Below, in pieces: positions 1-6,449 of a stretch of 11,794 nucleotides of DNA. Source of the DNA: CAG-390 sp045541375 (GTDB lineage: Bacteria > Bacillota > Clostridia > Oscillospirales > CAG-272). The first letter of the stretch is position 1. The number at the start of each line of letters is the position of its first letter. The notes beneath the pieces were generated by a model. That model was not told the DNA's origin and made no database searches. It saw only the letters and a list, made by a program, of their open reading frames with translations. Location of the stretch: contig JAZQJB010000014.1 in assembly GCA_045541375.1 (NCBI GenBank), positions 1-11,794 on the forward strand. Reading direction: 5' to 3'. Position numbers and translations under genes: made by a program.

Positions 1-51
1 AAGAAACTTTTTTCAAAAAGTTTCTTGGCAGGGTGCGGGGCAGAGCCCTGC
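1..51 (-). terminator. Double-hairpin terminator of the decarboxylase operon
   Basis: Read on the minus strand, the end of the oadA-like gene is followed by a GC-rich hairpin (arms CCCTGC at 46-51 and GCAGGG at 28-33). A 12-bp perfect A/T-rich stem follows (arms at 1-12 and 15-26, loop of 2 nt). The second stem ends in a run of T after AAG/CTT pairs, as in a Rho-independent terminator. It lies within 10 bases of the stop codon of the last operon gene. The dyad is nearly symmetrical, so it could also stop transcription coming from the left. The window starts at its first base, so it may extend further. Confidence 0.7.
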
Positions 52-60
52 AATCGTACT

Positions 61-1461
61 TTAAATCGTATGCACTTTGTTCTCTGCGTCTGCGTTCTCA
101 GAGTCGATTCCAAGCTTTGCGTCGCGTCTTGCTTCGAAGAACTTGGTAGCAACCTGGTCAAACAGAGCGTAGGAAAGAACGTCCTCATCCTGCTCGATAT
201 AGTCAGCAGCCTTTGCTCTGAGCTCATCAAGCTCGGGCTTAAGAAGATCTGCGGGTCTGCAGGTGATAGGAGCCTCGCCCTTGAGGATCATCTTCCGGAA
301 CTCGGGATCAATGGGCATCGGGGTAGTACCGTAGTCGCCGTGGATAATTCCCTTGAATTCCTTGGTTACCATCTTGTAGCGCTCGCCCATGAGTACGTTG
401 TAAACTGCCTGAGTACCAACGATCTGTGAGGAGGGAGTTACAAGGGGAGGATATCCGCAGTCCGCACGAACTCTCGGAACTTCCTCAAGTACTGCGCTGA
501 GCAGCTCGCTCTTGCCTGCCTGCTTAAGCTGGCTTACGAGGTTTGAAAGCATTCCGCCGGGAACCTGATAGAGAAGCGCGTTAACGTCAACCTTGAGTAC
601 CTTGGGATCAAGAAGACCTTCTTTAAGGTACTTTTCACGCAGAGTGTCAAAGTACTTGCCCACAACGTCAAGCTTGTTAAGGTCAAGACCCGTATCGTAC
701 TGTGTTCCCTGAAGAACCGCAACGATAGGCTCTGTGGGGGGCTGAGAGGTTCCAAGTGCCAGAGGAGAGATCGCGGTGTCGATAATGTCAACGCCGGATT
801 CAACTGCCTTGAGAATGGTCATGGAAGCGATACCTGCGGTATAGTGTGTATGAAGCTCAAGGGGAAGGTCGGGGAATTCGCTCTTGAGTGCCTTTACAAG
901 AACCTCTGCCTCGTAGGGCTTGAGCAGACCTGCCATGTCCTTGATACAAATGGAGTTAACACCCATGTCAACAAGACGCTTGGTGTAGTCAACGTAGTAA
1001 TCCGTTGTGTAGCAGGGACCTGTGGTGTAGGAGATAGCAACCTGAACGTGTCCGCCTTCCTTGTTGGTTGCCTTTACGGCAGTTTCAAGGTTACGTGCAT
1101 CGTTAAGTGCGTCGAAGATACGAATAATGTCGATACCGTTTGCCAAGGACTTCTGAACGAAGTACTCAACAACGTCGTCAGCGTAGTGACGGTATCCCAG
1201 AATATTCTGTCCTCTGAAAAGCATCTGAAGCTTGGTGTTCTTTACGTTTTCACGAATGGTGCGAAGTCTCTGCCAGGGGTCCTCGTTAAGGAAACGAAGG
1301 CAGGAGTCAAAGGTCGCGCCGCCCCATACTTCCATGGAGTGATATCCGACCTCATCCATTGATTTGAGGATGGGAAGCATCTGCTCGGTGGTCATTCTCG
1401 TTGCGATAAGGGACTGGTGAGAGTCACGCAGAGCAGTTTCACAAATTTTTATTTTAGCCAT
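61..1461 (-). CDS. oadA: Oxaloacetate decarboxylase / pyruvate carboxylase carboxyltransferase subunit (alpha, no biotin domain)
   Basis: 466 aa. It transfers CO2 between a 2-oxoacid (oxaloacetate/pyruvate) and carboxybiotin in the cytoplasm. Residues about 4-265 form the HMGL-like TIM barrel. The expected metal ligands are visible: D13 in LRDSHQS, and H204 and H206 in LHTHYTAG. K174 in IKDMAG fits the lysine that is carbamylated in this family, and FRGQN (82-86) is a family signature. Residues about 285-445 match the conserved PYC/OADA C-terminal domain. Classical OadA proteins reach about 590 aa because they end in a biotinyl domain; here the protein stops after the PYC/OADA domain, and the biotin carrier is a separate gene at 2735-3130. 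A ribosome binding site (AAAGGAAA) precedes the ATG. It is the last gene of the operon, 64 bp after oadB. It could equally be named pycB or transcarboxylase 5S subunit; the family is certain, the physiological substrate pair is inferred. Confidence 0.93.
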   Translation of the reverse strand: MAKIKICETALRDSHQSLIATRMTTEQMLPILKSMDEVGYHSMEVWGGATFDSCLRFLNEDPWQRLRTIRENVKNTKLQMLFRGQNILGYRHYADDVVEYFVQKSLANGIDIIRIFDALNDARNLETAVKATNKEGGHVQVAISYTTGPCYTTDYYVDYTKRLVDMGVNSICIKDMAGLLKPYEAEVLVKALKSEFPDLPLELHTHYTAGIASMTILKAVESGVDIIDTAISPLALGTSQPPTEPIVAVLQGTQYDTGLDLNKLDVVGKYFDTLREKYLKEGLLDPKVLKVDVNALLYQVPGGMLSNLVSQLKQAGKSELLSAVLEEVPRVRADCGYPPLVTPSSQIVGTQAVYNVLMGERYKMVTKEFKGIIHGDYGTTPMPIDPEFRKMILKGEAPITCRPADLLKPELDELRAKAADYIEQDEDVLSYALFDQVATKFFEARRDAKLGIDSENADAENKVHTI

Positions 1462-1487
1462 AACTGTTATTTCCTTTCAGATAGATA

Positions 1488-1529
1488 GTCCGATCGGACG
1501 TTTGAATTTAAATTTTTGACGTACGTCAA
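1488..1529. promoter_or_regulatory. Two perfect palindromes between oadB and oadA
   Basis: The short gap between the two genes holds two perfect dyads: GTCCGATCGGAC (12 bp, 1488-1499) and TTGACGTACGTCAA (14 bp, 1516-1529), the second overlapping the oadB stop codon. An A/T-only stretch lies between them. Loopless palindromes of this kind fit protein-binding sites better than RNA hairpins. No function is proved. Confidence 0.4.
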
Positions 1530-2716
1530 GCGAACATTGCAAGGAGCACGCCTGCCGCAACCGCGGAGCCGATAACACCCGCTACGTTAGGACCCATAGC
1601 GTGCATAAGCAGGAAGTTGGAGGGATCCTCCTTCTGACCCACTTTCTGCGCAACTCTTGCCGCCATCGGAACTGCAGAAACGCCCGCTGAACCGATAAGA
1701 GGATTGATCTTTCTTCCCTCGGGAAGGAAAAGATTCATAAGCTTCGCGAACAAAAGACCACCGCAGGTGGAGATTATGAATGCTACAAGACCAAGTCCGA
1801 CAATAAGAACGGTTTCCCATTTCAAAAAGTTGTCTGCAGATGCCGTAGCGCCTACGGAAATTCCGAGCAATACGGTTATGATATTCATAAGCTCGTTCTG
1901 TACGGTTTTGGAAAGTCTTTCGGTAACTCCGCATACGTTCAATATGTTACCGAACATAAGACATCCTACAAGGGGAACTGCGTCCTTTACGATGAACGCA
2001 ACAACGGTGGTTACAAGTACGGGGAATATGAGCTTTTCAACCTTGGATACGGGTCTGAGCGTGGTCATTTTGATGGCGCGCTCTTTCTTGGTTGTCAAAA
2101 GCTTCATAAAGGGAGGCTGAATCATTGGGATCAGCGCCATATAGGAGTAAGCCGCAATAGCTATCGCGCCCAGACGCTGGGGTGCAAGGGTCTTGGAGAC
2201 AAGGATTGCCGTAGGTCCGTCTGCACCGCCGATGATACCGATGGATGCGCTCTCAGCGATGGTGAAGAATCCCGATACCAGCGCTCCGAAGAAGGCAACG
2301 AATACACCAAGCTGCGCCGCGCCGCCTATAAGAAGCGACTTGGGGTTGGATATCAGCGGAGCGAAATCCGTCATCGCGCCGATGCCGATAAAGATAAGAC
2401 AAGGGTAAATACCCAGCTTAACGCCAAGATACAGAAGGTCAAGAAGACCGCCTTCTTTGAGTACTTGTCCGAAATTGACCGTTTCGTGAATGAAAAAGTC
2501 AAGATGGAACATATTTGCTCCTGGCAGGTTGGTAAGAAGCATACCAAAAGCTATGGGGAGCAAAAGCAAGGGCTCGTACTGCTTTTTAATTGCAAGATAC
2601 ATGAGCACAAAGGAAAGTGCTATCATGATCAGTGTTTTTACGGCGTCCAAGCCGCCATCGGATAAAAGCTCCGCAAATCCCGTTTCCGAGAGGAACGTTT
2701 TAATGCTTTCTAACAT
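1526..2716 (-). CDS. oadB: Na+-translocating decarboxylase beta subunit
   Basis: 396 aa, very hydrophobic integral membrane protein of the OadB/MmdB/GcdB family. It decarboxylates carboxybiotin and uses the free energy to pump Na+ out of the cell. The diagnostic motif GGADGPTAI lies at 163-171, with D166 matching the essential Asp of the sodium path. The C-terminal HAMGPNVAGVIGSA block (from about residue 372) holds the conserved GPN (N377) and a Ser/Gly-rich helix. Hydrophobic stretches fit about nine membrane helices and re-entrant loops, as in the family. The length is in the shorter part of the family range (about 375-435 aa). The start has AAAGGAAA a few bases upstream and lies 18 bp after the biotin carrier stop codon, so the two are surely co-transcribed. 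The family does not by itself tell whether the partner substrate is oxaloacetate, methylmalonyl-CoA or glutaconyl-CoA. Confidence 0.93.
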   Translation of the reverse strand: MLESIKTFLSETGFAELLSDGGLDAVKTLIMIALSFVLMYLAIKKQYEPLLLLPIAFGMLLTNLPGANMFHLDFFIHETVNFGQVLKEGGLLDLLYLGVKLGIYPCLIFIGIGAMTDFAPLISNPKSLLIGGAAQLGVFVAFFGALVSGFFTIAESASIGIIGGADGPTAILVSKTLAPQRLGAIAIAAYSYMALIPMIQPPFMKLLTTKKERAIKMTTLRPVSKVEKLIFPVLVTTVVAFIVKDAVPLVGCLMFGNILNVCGVTERLSKTVQNELMNIITVLLGISVGATASADNFLKWETVLIVGLGLVAFIISTCGGLLFAKLMNLFLPEGRKINPLIGSAGVSAVPMAARVAQKVGQKEDPSNFLLMHAMGPNVAGVIGSAVAAGVLLAMFA

Positions 2717-2734
2717 TGTTGTTTCCTTTCAGGA

Positions 2735-3130
2735 TCAGTTAAGAGATGCAAGTACGTCGTCTGTCTTGACGGTAGCTCCTTTAGTTACGTTGACAGAGGC
2801 AACAACGCCGTCCTGGGGAGCAAAAATTTCGTTTTCCATTTTCATTGCTTCAAGGATGCAGATAACGTCGCCCTTCTTGACTGACTGTCCTGCGCTTACG
2901 TTTACCTTGATGATAGAACCCTGCATGGGTGCCTTGATAACTACAGATCCCTGAGCACCTGCGGGAGCTGCCTTGGGAGCAGGTGCTTCCTTGGGAGCGG
3001 GAGCAGCCTTGGGTGCAGCGGGAGCTGCAGCGGGAGCAGCAACGGGAGCAGCGGAAACCGCGCCTGCTGCAACTTCTTCGATCTCAACCTCATAGGAGGT
3101 TCCGTTTACTGTTACGTTAAATTTTCTCAT
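2735..3130 (-). CDS. Biotin carboxyl carrier protein of the decarboxylase complex
   Basis: 131 aa. This is the mobile biotin arm that carries CO2 between the soluble carboxyltransferases and the membrane beta subunit. Residues 1-20 form a short N-terminal segment typical of MmdC/GcdC and transcarboxylase 1.3S proteins. Residues about 21-60 are an Ala/Pro/Lys-rich flexible linker. Residues about 62-131 are a biotinyl domain with the signature EAMKMEN; K97 is the expected biotinylated lysine, about 35 residues from the C terminus as usual. The start codon has only a weak ribosome binding site, and a small hairpin lies just upstream (3147-3165). It sits between oadG and oadB and supplies the domain that the OadA-like protein lacks. 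It may be named mmdC or gcdC in related genomes; I leave the symbol open. Confidence 0.93.
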   Translation of the reverse strand: MRKFNVTVNGTSYEVEIEEVAAGAVSAAPVAAPAAAPAAPKAAPAPKEAPAPKAAPAGAQGSVVIKAPMQGSIIKVNVSAGQSVKKGDVICILEAMKMENEIFAPQDGVVASVNVTKGATVKTDDVLASLN

Positions 3131-3146
3131 GATGTTTAAAAACCAC

Positions 3147-3165
3147 GCCTTTTAAGTGCAAAGGC
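3147..3165 (-). promoter_or_regulatory. Hairpin in the leader of the biotin carrier gene
   Basis: Arms GCCTTT and AAAGGC enclose a 7-nt loop, 17-35 bases before the biotin carrier start codon on the minus strand. The 3' arm runs into GTGGTTTTT, so it could act as a weak attenuator, an RNA processing site or a translation modulator inside the operon. It falls in the largest gap of the operon (85 bp), while the other gaps are 13-64 bp. Confidence 0.35.
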
Positions 3166-3215
3166 TTCCTTTCTTTCGGAAATTTTCGGTAATTGTTACT
3201 TAAGTTGATTGATGA

Positions 3216-3629
3216 TCAGCGGTTCCAGTGAGCGTTGTTTGAAACTCTCTTGAAGGAAACTACTCTGAAGCCTTTGACGGGAGCGTTTTCGGCTTCCAGC
3301 ATAAGAGAAATTGCGGCGGTAATTGCTGCAACTACTTCTTCGTCATTTTCATAAGAGGTCTGTTCCTGAACTACAGGTGCGGGATCGGCTGCTGCAACGG
3401 GAACTTGCTCAATAGCTTTTATTTTGGGCTCTGACTGCTTTGAAGCCATATGTCCTGCAACTTCAAGGATGATCCAAAGAAGCGCGAGAACCACGAAAAC
3501 TATGAGCATACCAAGTGCAACGGTCTGTCCGCCTACCTGAAGGCGGTCTGTAAAGCTCGGTATAATTTCATTGACCAGGCTTGAATCCTTTGAAACCTCG
3601 GAAAGACCAATAAGATGGAAGTTATACAT
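3216..3629 (-). CDS. oadG: OadG-like gamma/delta membrane subunit of the Na+ pump decarboxylase
   Basis: 137 aa. OadG-type subunits hold the complex together, tying the soluble carboxyltransferase to the membrane beta subunit. A soluble N-terminal stretch (1-33) is followed by one strong membrane helix at about 36-60 (VALGMLIVFVVLALLWIIL). A charged, Ala/Pro-rich linker follows. The C-terminal block (about 98-137) has EEVVAAITAAISLML and GFRVVSFKRV, the pattern seen in clostridial OadG/MmdD proteins. The N-terminal extension before the helix is longer than in most OadG proteins, where the helix lies close to the start. The ATG has a perfect AGGAGG (3638-3643) that overlaps the stop codon of the upstream mmdA-like gene, so translation is probably coupled. 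Assignment rests on the helix position, the C-terminal pattern and the operon. Confidence 0.82.
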   Translation of the reverse strand: MYNFHLIGLSEVSKDSSLVNEIIPSFTDRLQVGGQTVALGMLIVFVVLALLWIILEVAGHMASKQSEPKIKAIEQVPVAAADPAPVVQEQTSYENDEEVVAAITAAISLMLEAENAPVKGFRVVSFKRVSNNAHWNR

Positions 3630-3642
3630 TATTCAAACCTCC

Positions 3643-5022
3643 TCAGAAGGGAAGCTTGGAGTGCTTCTTGAGGATATTTCCGTCACCGGGTGTCCAGAGC
3701 ATCTGGAGCGCGGAAGCGATTCTTGCTCGAAGCTCAGCGTCACAAACCACAAGGTCAACCTCACCGCACTTTGCAGCAGCGAGTGCGCTTGCGTTTTCGC
3801 TCAGCCACTTTTCGGTAAGCTCTGCGCGCTTAGCCTTGGGATCTGCATCGCCCTTGATATCATCGGCAAAGAGGAACTGTACCGCGCTGTCGGGCGCCAT
3901 TACGCTGATCTCTGCGTTTTCCAGTGCGAGAACAAGGTCAGCACCGAGAGCCTTGGATCCAAGAACGGTGAATGCCGCACCGTATGCCTTGCCGGTGATA
4001 ACTGTGATCTTTGCACAGTCGGATGAGCCGTAAGCCATGGCAAGCTTTGCTATATCGGAAGCGCAAGACTCTGCTTGAGCGTCGATTCCCGTGCTGTTCA
4101 CGAAGGTAACTACGGGGATAGAGAAGCTGTCGCAAAGAGATACGAGGGAAGCGATCTTTCTTGCGTCCTTTGCAGTAAGCTCGCCGCCGTTTGTGGCAAC
4201 GATACCTGCAACCAGTGAGCCGATGGGAGCAATACCGGTAACCGCAGTTCCGCAGTCCTTCTTAAGCTCTACAAAATAATCGGTGTCGCATACGATGCTG
4301 ACAAGCTCGCGAGCGTCACTTGCACTTGCAATAGCCTCGCTGTCTCTTTCGGGATCGTCAGATCCTGCGTATACGGAGCCTGTATTGTTGTTCTGAGGAA
4401 GAAGGGTAATGACCTCCTTAGCCTTTGCAACAGCGGATGCGCTGTCCTCACAAACGATATCTACGACGCCTTCCTTGGCTGCCTTTTCAATGCTGCCTGC
4501 GTCGGTAACACCTGCCGCGCGAAGTACAACGGGAGGATTTACGTAGAATTTTGCGTTCTTGGATGCGATAACAACGTCACTCATGGAAACGGCGCAAGCC
4601 GCAAGACCCGAGCAGTTGCCGTCGATAACTGCGATCTGAGGGATGATACCCGATGCGCGGCTCATAGTCTTGAGAACGTTTCCGAGAGCGGATGCTGCCG
4701 CAATGCCCTCCGTGATCTTAGAGCCCGATGAAGCATAGATGCCGACAACGGGTGCGCCGCATCTGATAGCCTTTTCGTACAGCGCGCTGATCTTCTTTGC
4801 GCTTACGGTATCAAGAGCTCCGCTTTGTGTTTCAGGATCCTGAGCAAAGGCAAATACAAGCTGGCAGTCTACGGATCCGTATCCGCAAACAACTCCCGCA
4901 AGATCGTCGCCCAAGGACTGATATGCGTTGAATTCGGCAAAAGTTCCCTCATCGAACAAAGCGGAGATCTTTTCAAGAACCGCTGCGTTTCTTGCGGGCA
5001 TATTTTTTGCTGTGATGTCCAT
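3643..5022 (-). CDS. Divergent acyl-CoA carboxyltransferase subunit (MmdA / transcarboxylase 12S-like)
   Basis: 459 aa, first gene of the operon. It has the two crotonase-fold halves of the carboxyl transferase family (methylmalonyl-CoA decarboxylase alpha, propionyl-CoA carboxylase beta, transcarboxylase 12S): N half about 12-215, C half about 240-459, with the family ending LKKHSKLPF. It is shorter than the usual 500-520 aa and lacks the standard N-terminal GKGKLTARER segment. Expected active-site motifs are altered. The NDSGGARIQEG region reads YASSGSKITEG (96-106), GPCAGGA reads GNCSGLA (135-141), PGFxPG is replaced by NSTGID (309-314) in a shortened loop, and KAYGGAY reads KAYGAAF (345-351). 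It may accept an unusual acyl-CoA, or may be mainly structural. GGAAGGAG lies 7 bases before the ATG. Family membership is strong; substrate and activity are open. Confidence 0.85.
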   Translation of the reverse strand: MDITAKNMPARNAAVLEKISALFDEGTFAEFNAYQSLGDDLAGVVCGYGSVDCQLVFAFAQDPETQSGALDTVSAKKISALYEKAIRCGAPVVGIYASSGSKITEGIAAASALGNVLKTMSRASGIIPQIAVIDGNCSGLAACAVSMSDVVIASKNAKFYVNPPVVLRAAGVTDAGSIEKAAKEGVVDIVCEDSASAVAKAKEVITLLPQNNNTGSVYAGSDDPERDSEAIASASDARELVSIVCDTDYFVELKKDCGTAVTGIAPIGSLVAGIVATNGGELTAKDARKIASLVSLCDSFSIPVVTFVNSTGIDAQAESCASDIAKLAMAYGSSDCAKITVITGKAYGAAFTVLGSKALGADLVLALENAEISVMAPDSAVQFLFADDIKGDADPKAKRAELTEKWLSENASALAAAKCGEVDLVVCDAELRARIASALQMLWTPGDGNILKKHSKLPF

Positions 5023-5037
5023 TTATTTACTCCTTCC

Positions 5038-5052
5038 CGGCAATAAATGCCG
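5038..5052 (-). promoter_or_regulatory. Hairpin abutting the ribosome binding site of the operon's first gene
   Basis: On the minus strand the leader RNA forms CGGCA-TTTAT-TGCCG, and the 3' arm is directly followed by the GGAAGGAG Shine-Dalgarno (5030-5037). The leader from the predicted start near 5123 is about 100 nt. This could stabilise the message or tune translation of the operon. No riboswitch class is recognisable. Confidence 0.35.
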
Positions 5053-5129
5053 ACTAAATATAATGCTTGGAAAATGGTTGATTACAGGAAAGCTTGATTA
5101 AATTTCCATCCTACCCCATTCTAAAATTT

Positions 5130-5158
5130 ATTATACACCAAACAAAAAATAAAATCAA
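5130..5158 (-). promoter_or_regulatory. Promoter of the decarboxylase operon
   Basis: On the minus strand, TTGATT (5153-5158) and a perfect TATAAT (5130-5135) are separated by exactly 17 bp, within an A/T-rich tract. Transcription should start near 5123 and give a leader of about 100 nt before the first gene. No operator palindrome overlaps it. Confidence 0.75.
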
Positions 5159-5189
5159 GTAACTTTTATATTTTTTTGCATTTTTTTGC

Positions 5190-5227
5190 AAAAAAATCCT
5201 TCTTTATCCAAAGAGGGGACAAAGAAG
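5190..5227 (-). terminator. Rho-independent terminator after the Nudix gene
   Basis: Minus-strand reading gives a stem CTTCTTT(G)TCC / GGA(T)AAAGAAG with a 7-nt loop (5199-5227), followed by GA and seven T (complement of the A run at 5190-5196). It begins about 30 bases after the Nudix stop codon and separates that unit from the decarboxylase operon promoter. More T runs follow. Confidence 0.75.
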
Positions 5228-5258
5228 AATTTTAACGATTTAATCGATTAATTGGATT

Positions 5259-5717
5259 TTAGCAGTTTCCAACGTTATAGATGTCTTCAGAAACGATTTC
5301 AAACGGTTCTCTTTTGAAACAGAAACAATGTACTTGTTTACTTTCGGAAAGCATATTGGATAATCTTTTTCTTGTCAAAGGGAAGGTAATCATGCTCAAA
5401 GCATTCTCTTTGTTTACCCACATTACCTCCGTGCTTTCGTCACTCGTCGTCAGTTGCCCACCAACAGCCTTGCAAATAAAATCAATATTAACGACGTCTT
5501 TCTCAATGTTCTTACACAGACCGACAAAACCGGTAATTTCAACATCAATTCCGGCTTCTTCCTTTATCTCTCGCACCAAAGCGTCTTGAATCGTTTCTCC
5601 GGGCTCAACCATGCCGCCGGGATATTCCCATCCCCGTCTTGGACTTTTAACCAACAGTATATCGCCTTTATCGTTAGTCACTAATCCTGCAACTGATACG
5701 AAATGTGTGTGATTCAT
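5259..5717 (-). CDS. Nudix hydrolase
   Basis: 152 aa cytoplasmic hydrolase of nucleoside-diphosphate-linked compounds. The full Nudix box is present: G35, then five residues, E41, seven residues, R49-E50-I51-x-E53-E54-A55-G56-I57, matching GX5EX7REUXEEXGU with all metal-binding glutamates. The N-terminal strand HFVSVAGLVTNDKGDILLVKS and the GWEYPGG turn are typical of MutT-like members. Substrates cannot be predicted from the box; the family covers oxidised nucleotides, dNTPs, NDP-sugars and others. The start has AGAGGAAA in front. It lies 50 bp after the RAYT transposase stop on the same strand with no clear terminator between, so it may be read from that gene's transcript. I see no strong promoter of its own. 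Confidence 0.93.
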   Translation of the reverse strand: MNHTHFVSVAGLVTNDKGDILLVKSPRRGWEYPGGMVEPGETIQDALVREIKEEAGIDVEITGFVGLCKNIEKDVVNIDFICKAVGGQLTTSDESTEVMWVNKENALSMITFPLTRKRLSNMLSESKQVHCFCFKREPFEIVSEDIYNVGNC

Positions 5718-5767
5718 AGTTGTTTCCTCTTTAAATATTTTATTTGCACTTCAATTTTGTTTATACC

Positions 5768-6295
5768 TTATTCCTCGGTGTATAATTCGTCGTAATACCA
5801 TTTAATGGGGTTTTCGTAGATGTATTTCACGTGTTCTTCATAGTCCTCGCGGTTTCGAACGATATGATCGTTGAAACGTGCTTGCCAAATGTTTTTACCA
5901 TATTCCTTATTACAAAAACGCTTAAATGTGGATACAAACTGCGAACACAAGTTGTTCGCTCTCTCAACATTTGTAGGGACAGGCGTCCTCGACTGTCCGC
6001 TTTCGGTGGTGTTTGATTTTGTCTTCACCCAAAGCAAAAGGTGGATATGGTTAGGCATTATTATGTAATGTTCAACCGACAGATGATCATAAAAATCGTT
6101 TAATTGATTGATATATTTATCTGCGATTTTTCCGTATTCTGTTAATTCGGTTGAATGACAAAGGCTGCCTTTCCCTACAACGCGGGATAGAATCGGTTTT
6201 CTATTCTGAGTACATATCGTTATAAAATATATACCCGTACTATTGTAATCAAAACTTCCATATCTTGGCGTTTTTCTTTTCTTTAATTTTTCCAT
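5768..6295 (-). CDS. REP-associated tyrosine transposase (RAYT, Y1/HUH)
   Basis: 175 aa. RAYTs are single-copy relatives of IS200/IS605 TnpA that nick and rejoin single-stranded REP hairpins. The HUH pair is H83 and H85 in IIMPNHIHLLLWV. By alignment from memory with the E. coli TnpA-REP motif HVDYIYINP, the catalytic tyrosine is Y158 in HVKYIYENP. The typical IWQARF...HIVRN..DY block is at 136-152. The length suits RAYT (about 160-230 aa). No IS-type ends frame the gene, as expected for RAYTs. Its substrate repeats are nearby: one REP lies inside the gene (residues 100-108, reading GQSRTPVPT) and one 72-97 bases before the start codon. The ribosome binding site (GGGTG) is weak, which suits low expression. 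All catalytic residues look intact, so it may be active. Confidence 0.9.
   Translation of the reverse strand: MEKLKKRKTPRYGSFDYNSTGIYFITICTQNRKPILSRVVGKGSLCHSTELTEYGKIADKYINQLNDFYDHLSVEHYIIMPNHIHLLLWVKTKSNTTESGQSRTPVPTNVERANNLCSQFVSTFKRFCNKEYGKNIWQARFNDHIVRNREDYEEHVKYIYENPIKWYYDELYTEE
5973..5998 (+). repeat. REP hairpin, copy 1 (inside the RAYT gene)
   Basis: The copy has GTAG at 5973-5976, stem GGACAG (5977-5982) and CTGTCC (5993-5998). Between the arms are a G-A mismatch, an inner CG/CG pair and a TCCT loop. It lies in the coding region, antisense to the gene, and encodes a nine-residue loop after the HUH motif. The GTAG tetranucleotide at the 5' foot is the guide motif known from enterobacterial REPs. 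Confidence 0.85.
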
Positions 6296-6310
6296 TTTAT
6301 CACCCGTATC

Positions 6311-6339
6311 ATAATAACATAAATCGGCAGAGAATGCAA
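6311..6339 (-). promoter_or_regulatory. Possible promoter of the RAYT gene
   Basis: On the minus strand, TTGCAT (6334-6339) and TATTAT (6311-6316) are 17 bp apart. The -35 box lies in the loop of the hairpin at 6324-6351. It would give a very short leader of about 10 nt, so this is only moderately supported. Confidence 0.4.
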
Positions 6340-6351
6340 TATCTCTGCCGA
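6324..6351 (-). terminator. Hairpin, possible terminator of the oxidoreductase transcript
   Basis: Perfect 10-bp arms TCGGCAGAGA (6324-6333) and TCTCTGCCGA (6342-6351) with an 8-nt loop. On the minus strand the stem is followed by TTTATGTTATT, a poor U-tract. It lies between the Gfo/Idh/MocA gene and the RAYT gene and probably reduces readthrough. A related sequence without the second arm lies at 8632-8652. Confidence 0.5.
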
Positions 6352-6366
6352 AATTTAATTTGCAAC

Positions 6367-6392
6367 GGACAGTCGAGGACGCCTGTCCCTAC
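6367..6392 (-). repeat. REP hairpin, copy 2 (upstream of the RAYT gene)
   Basis: This is the same repeat in minus orientation: GTAG (complement of 6389-6392), stem GGACAG/CTGTCC and the same 10-nt middle as copy 1. It is further enclosed by an inverted repeat TTGCAAC (6360-6366) / GTTGCAA (6400-6406). It is between the RAYT gene and the 3' end of the oxidoreductase gene. Confidence 0.85.
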
Positions 6393-6449
6393 GATGCGGG
6401 TTGCAACATTTTGTTAGTATTCACGCAACAGAGTGAAATGTGCGAAGCG

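Noticed and set aside
5023..5129. Riboswitch in the decarboxylase operon leader
   Set aside because: The leader is only about 100 nt, with one small hairpin at the ribosome binding site and no conserved aptamer pattern that I recognise.
5768..6295. Loss of the catalytic tyrosine in the transposase (Asn in RFNDH)
   Set aside because: The tyrosine of RAYT proteins aligns to the HVxYIYxNP motif further on, which is intact (Y158); the position before DH is variable in relatives.
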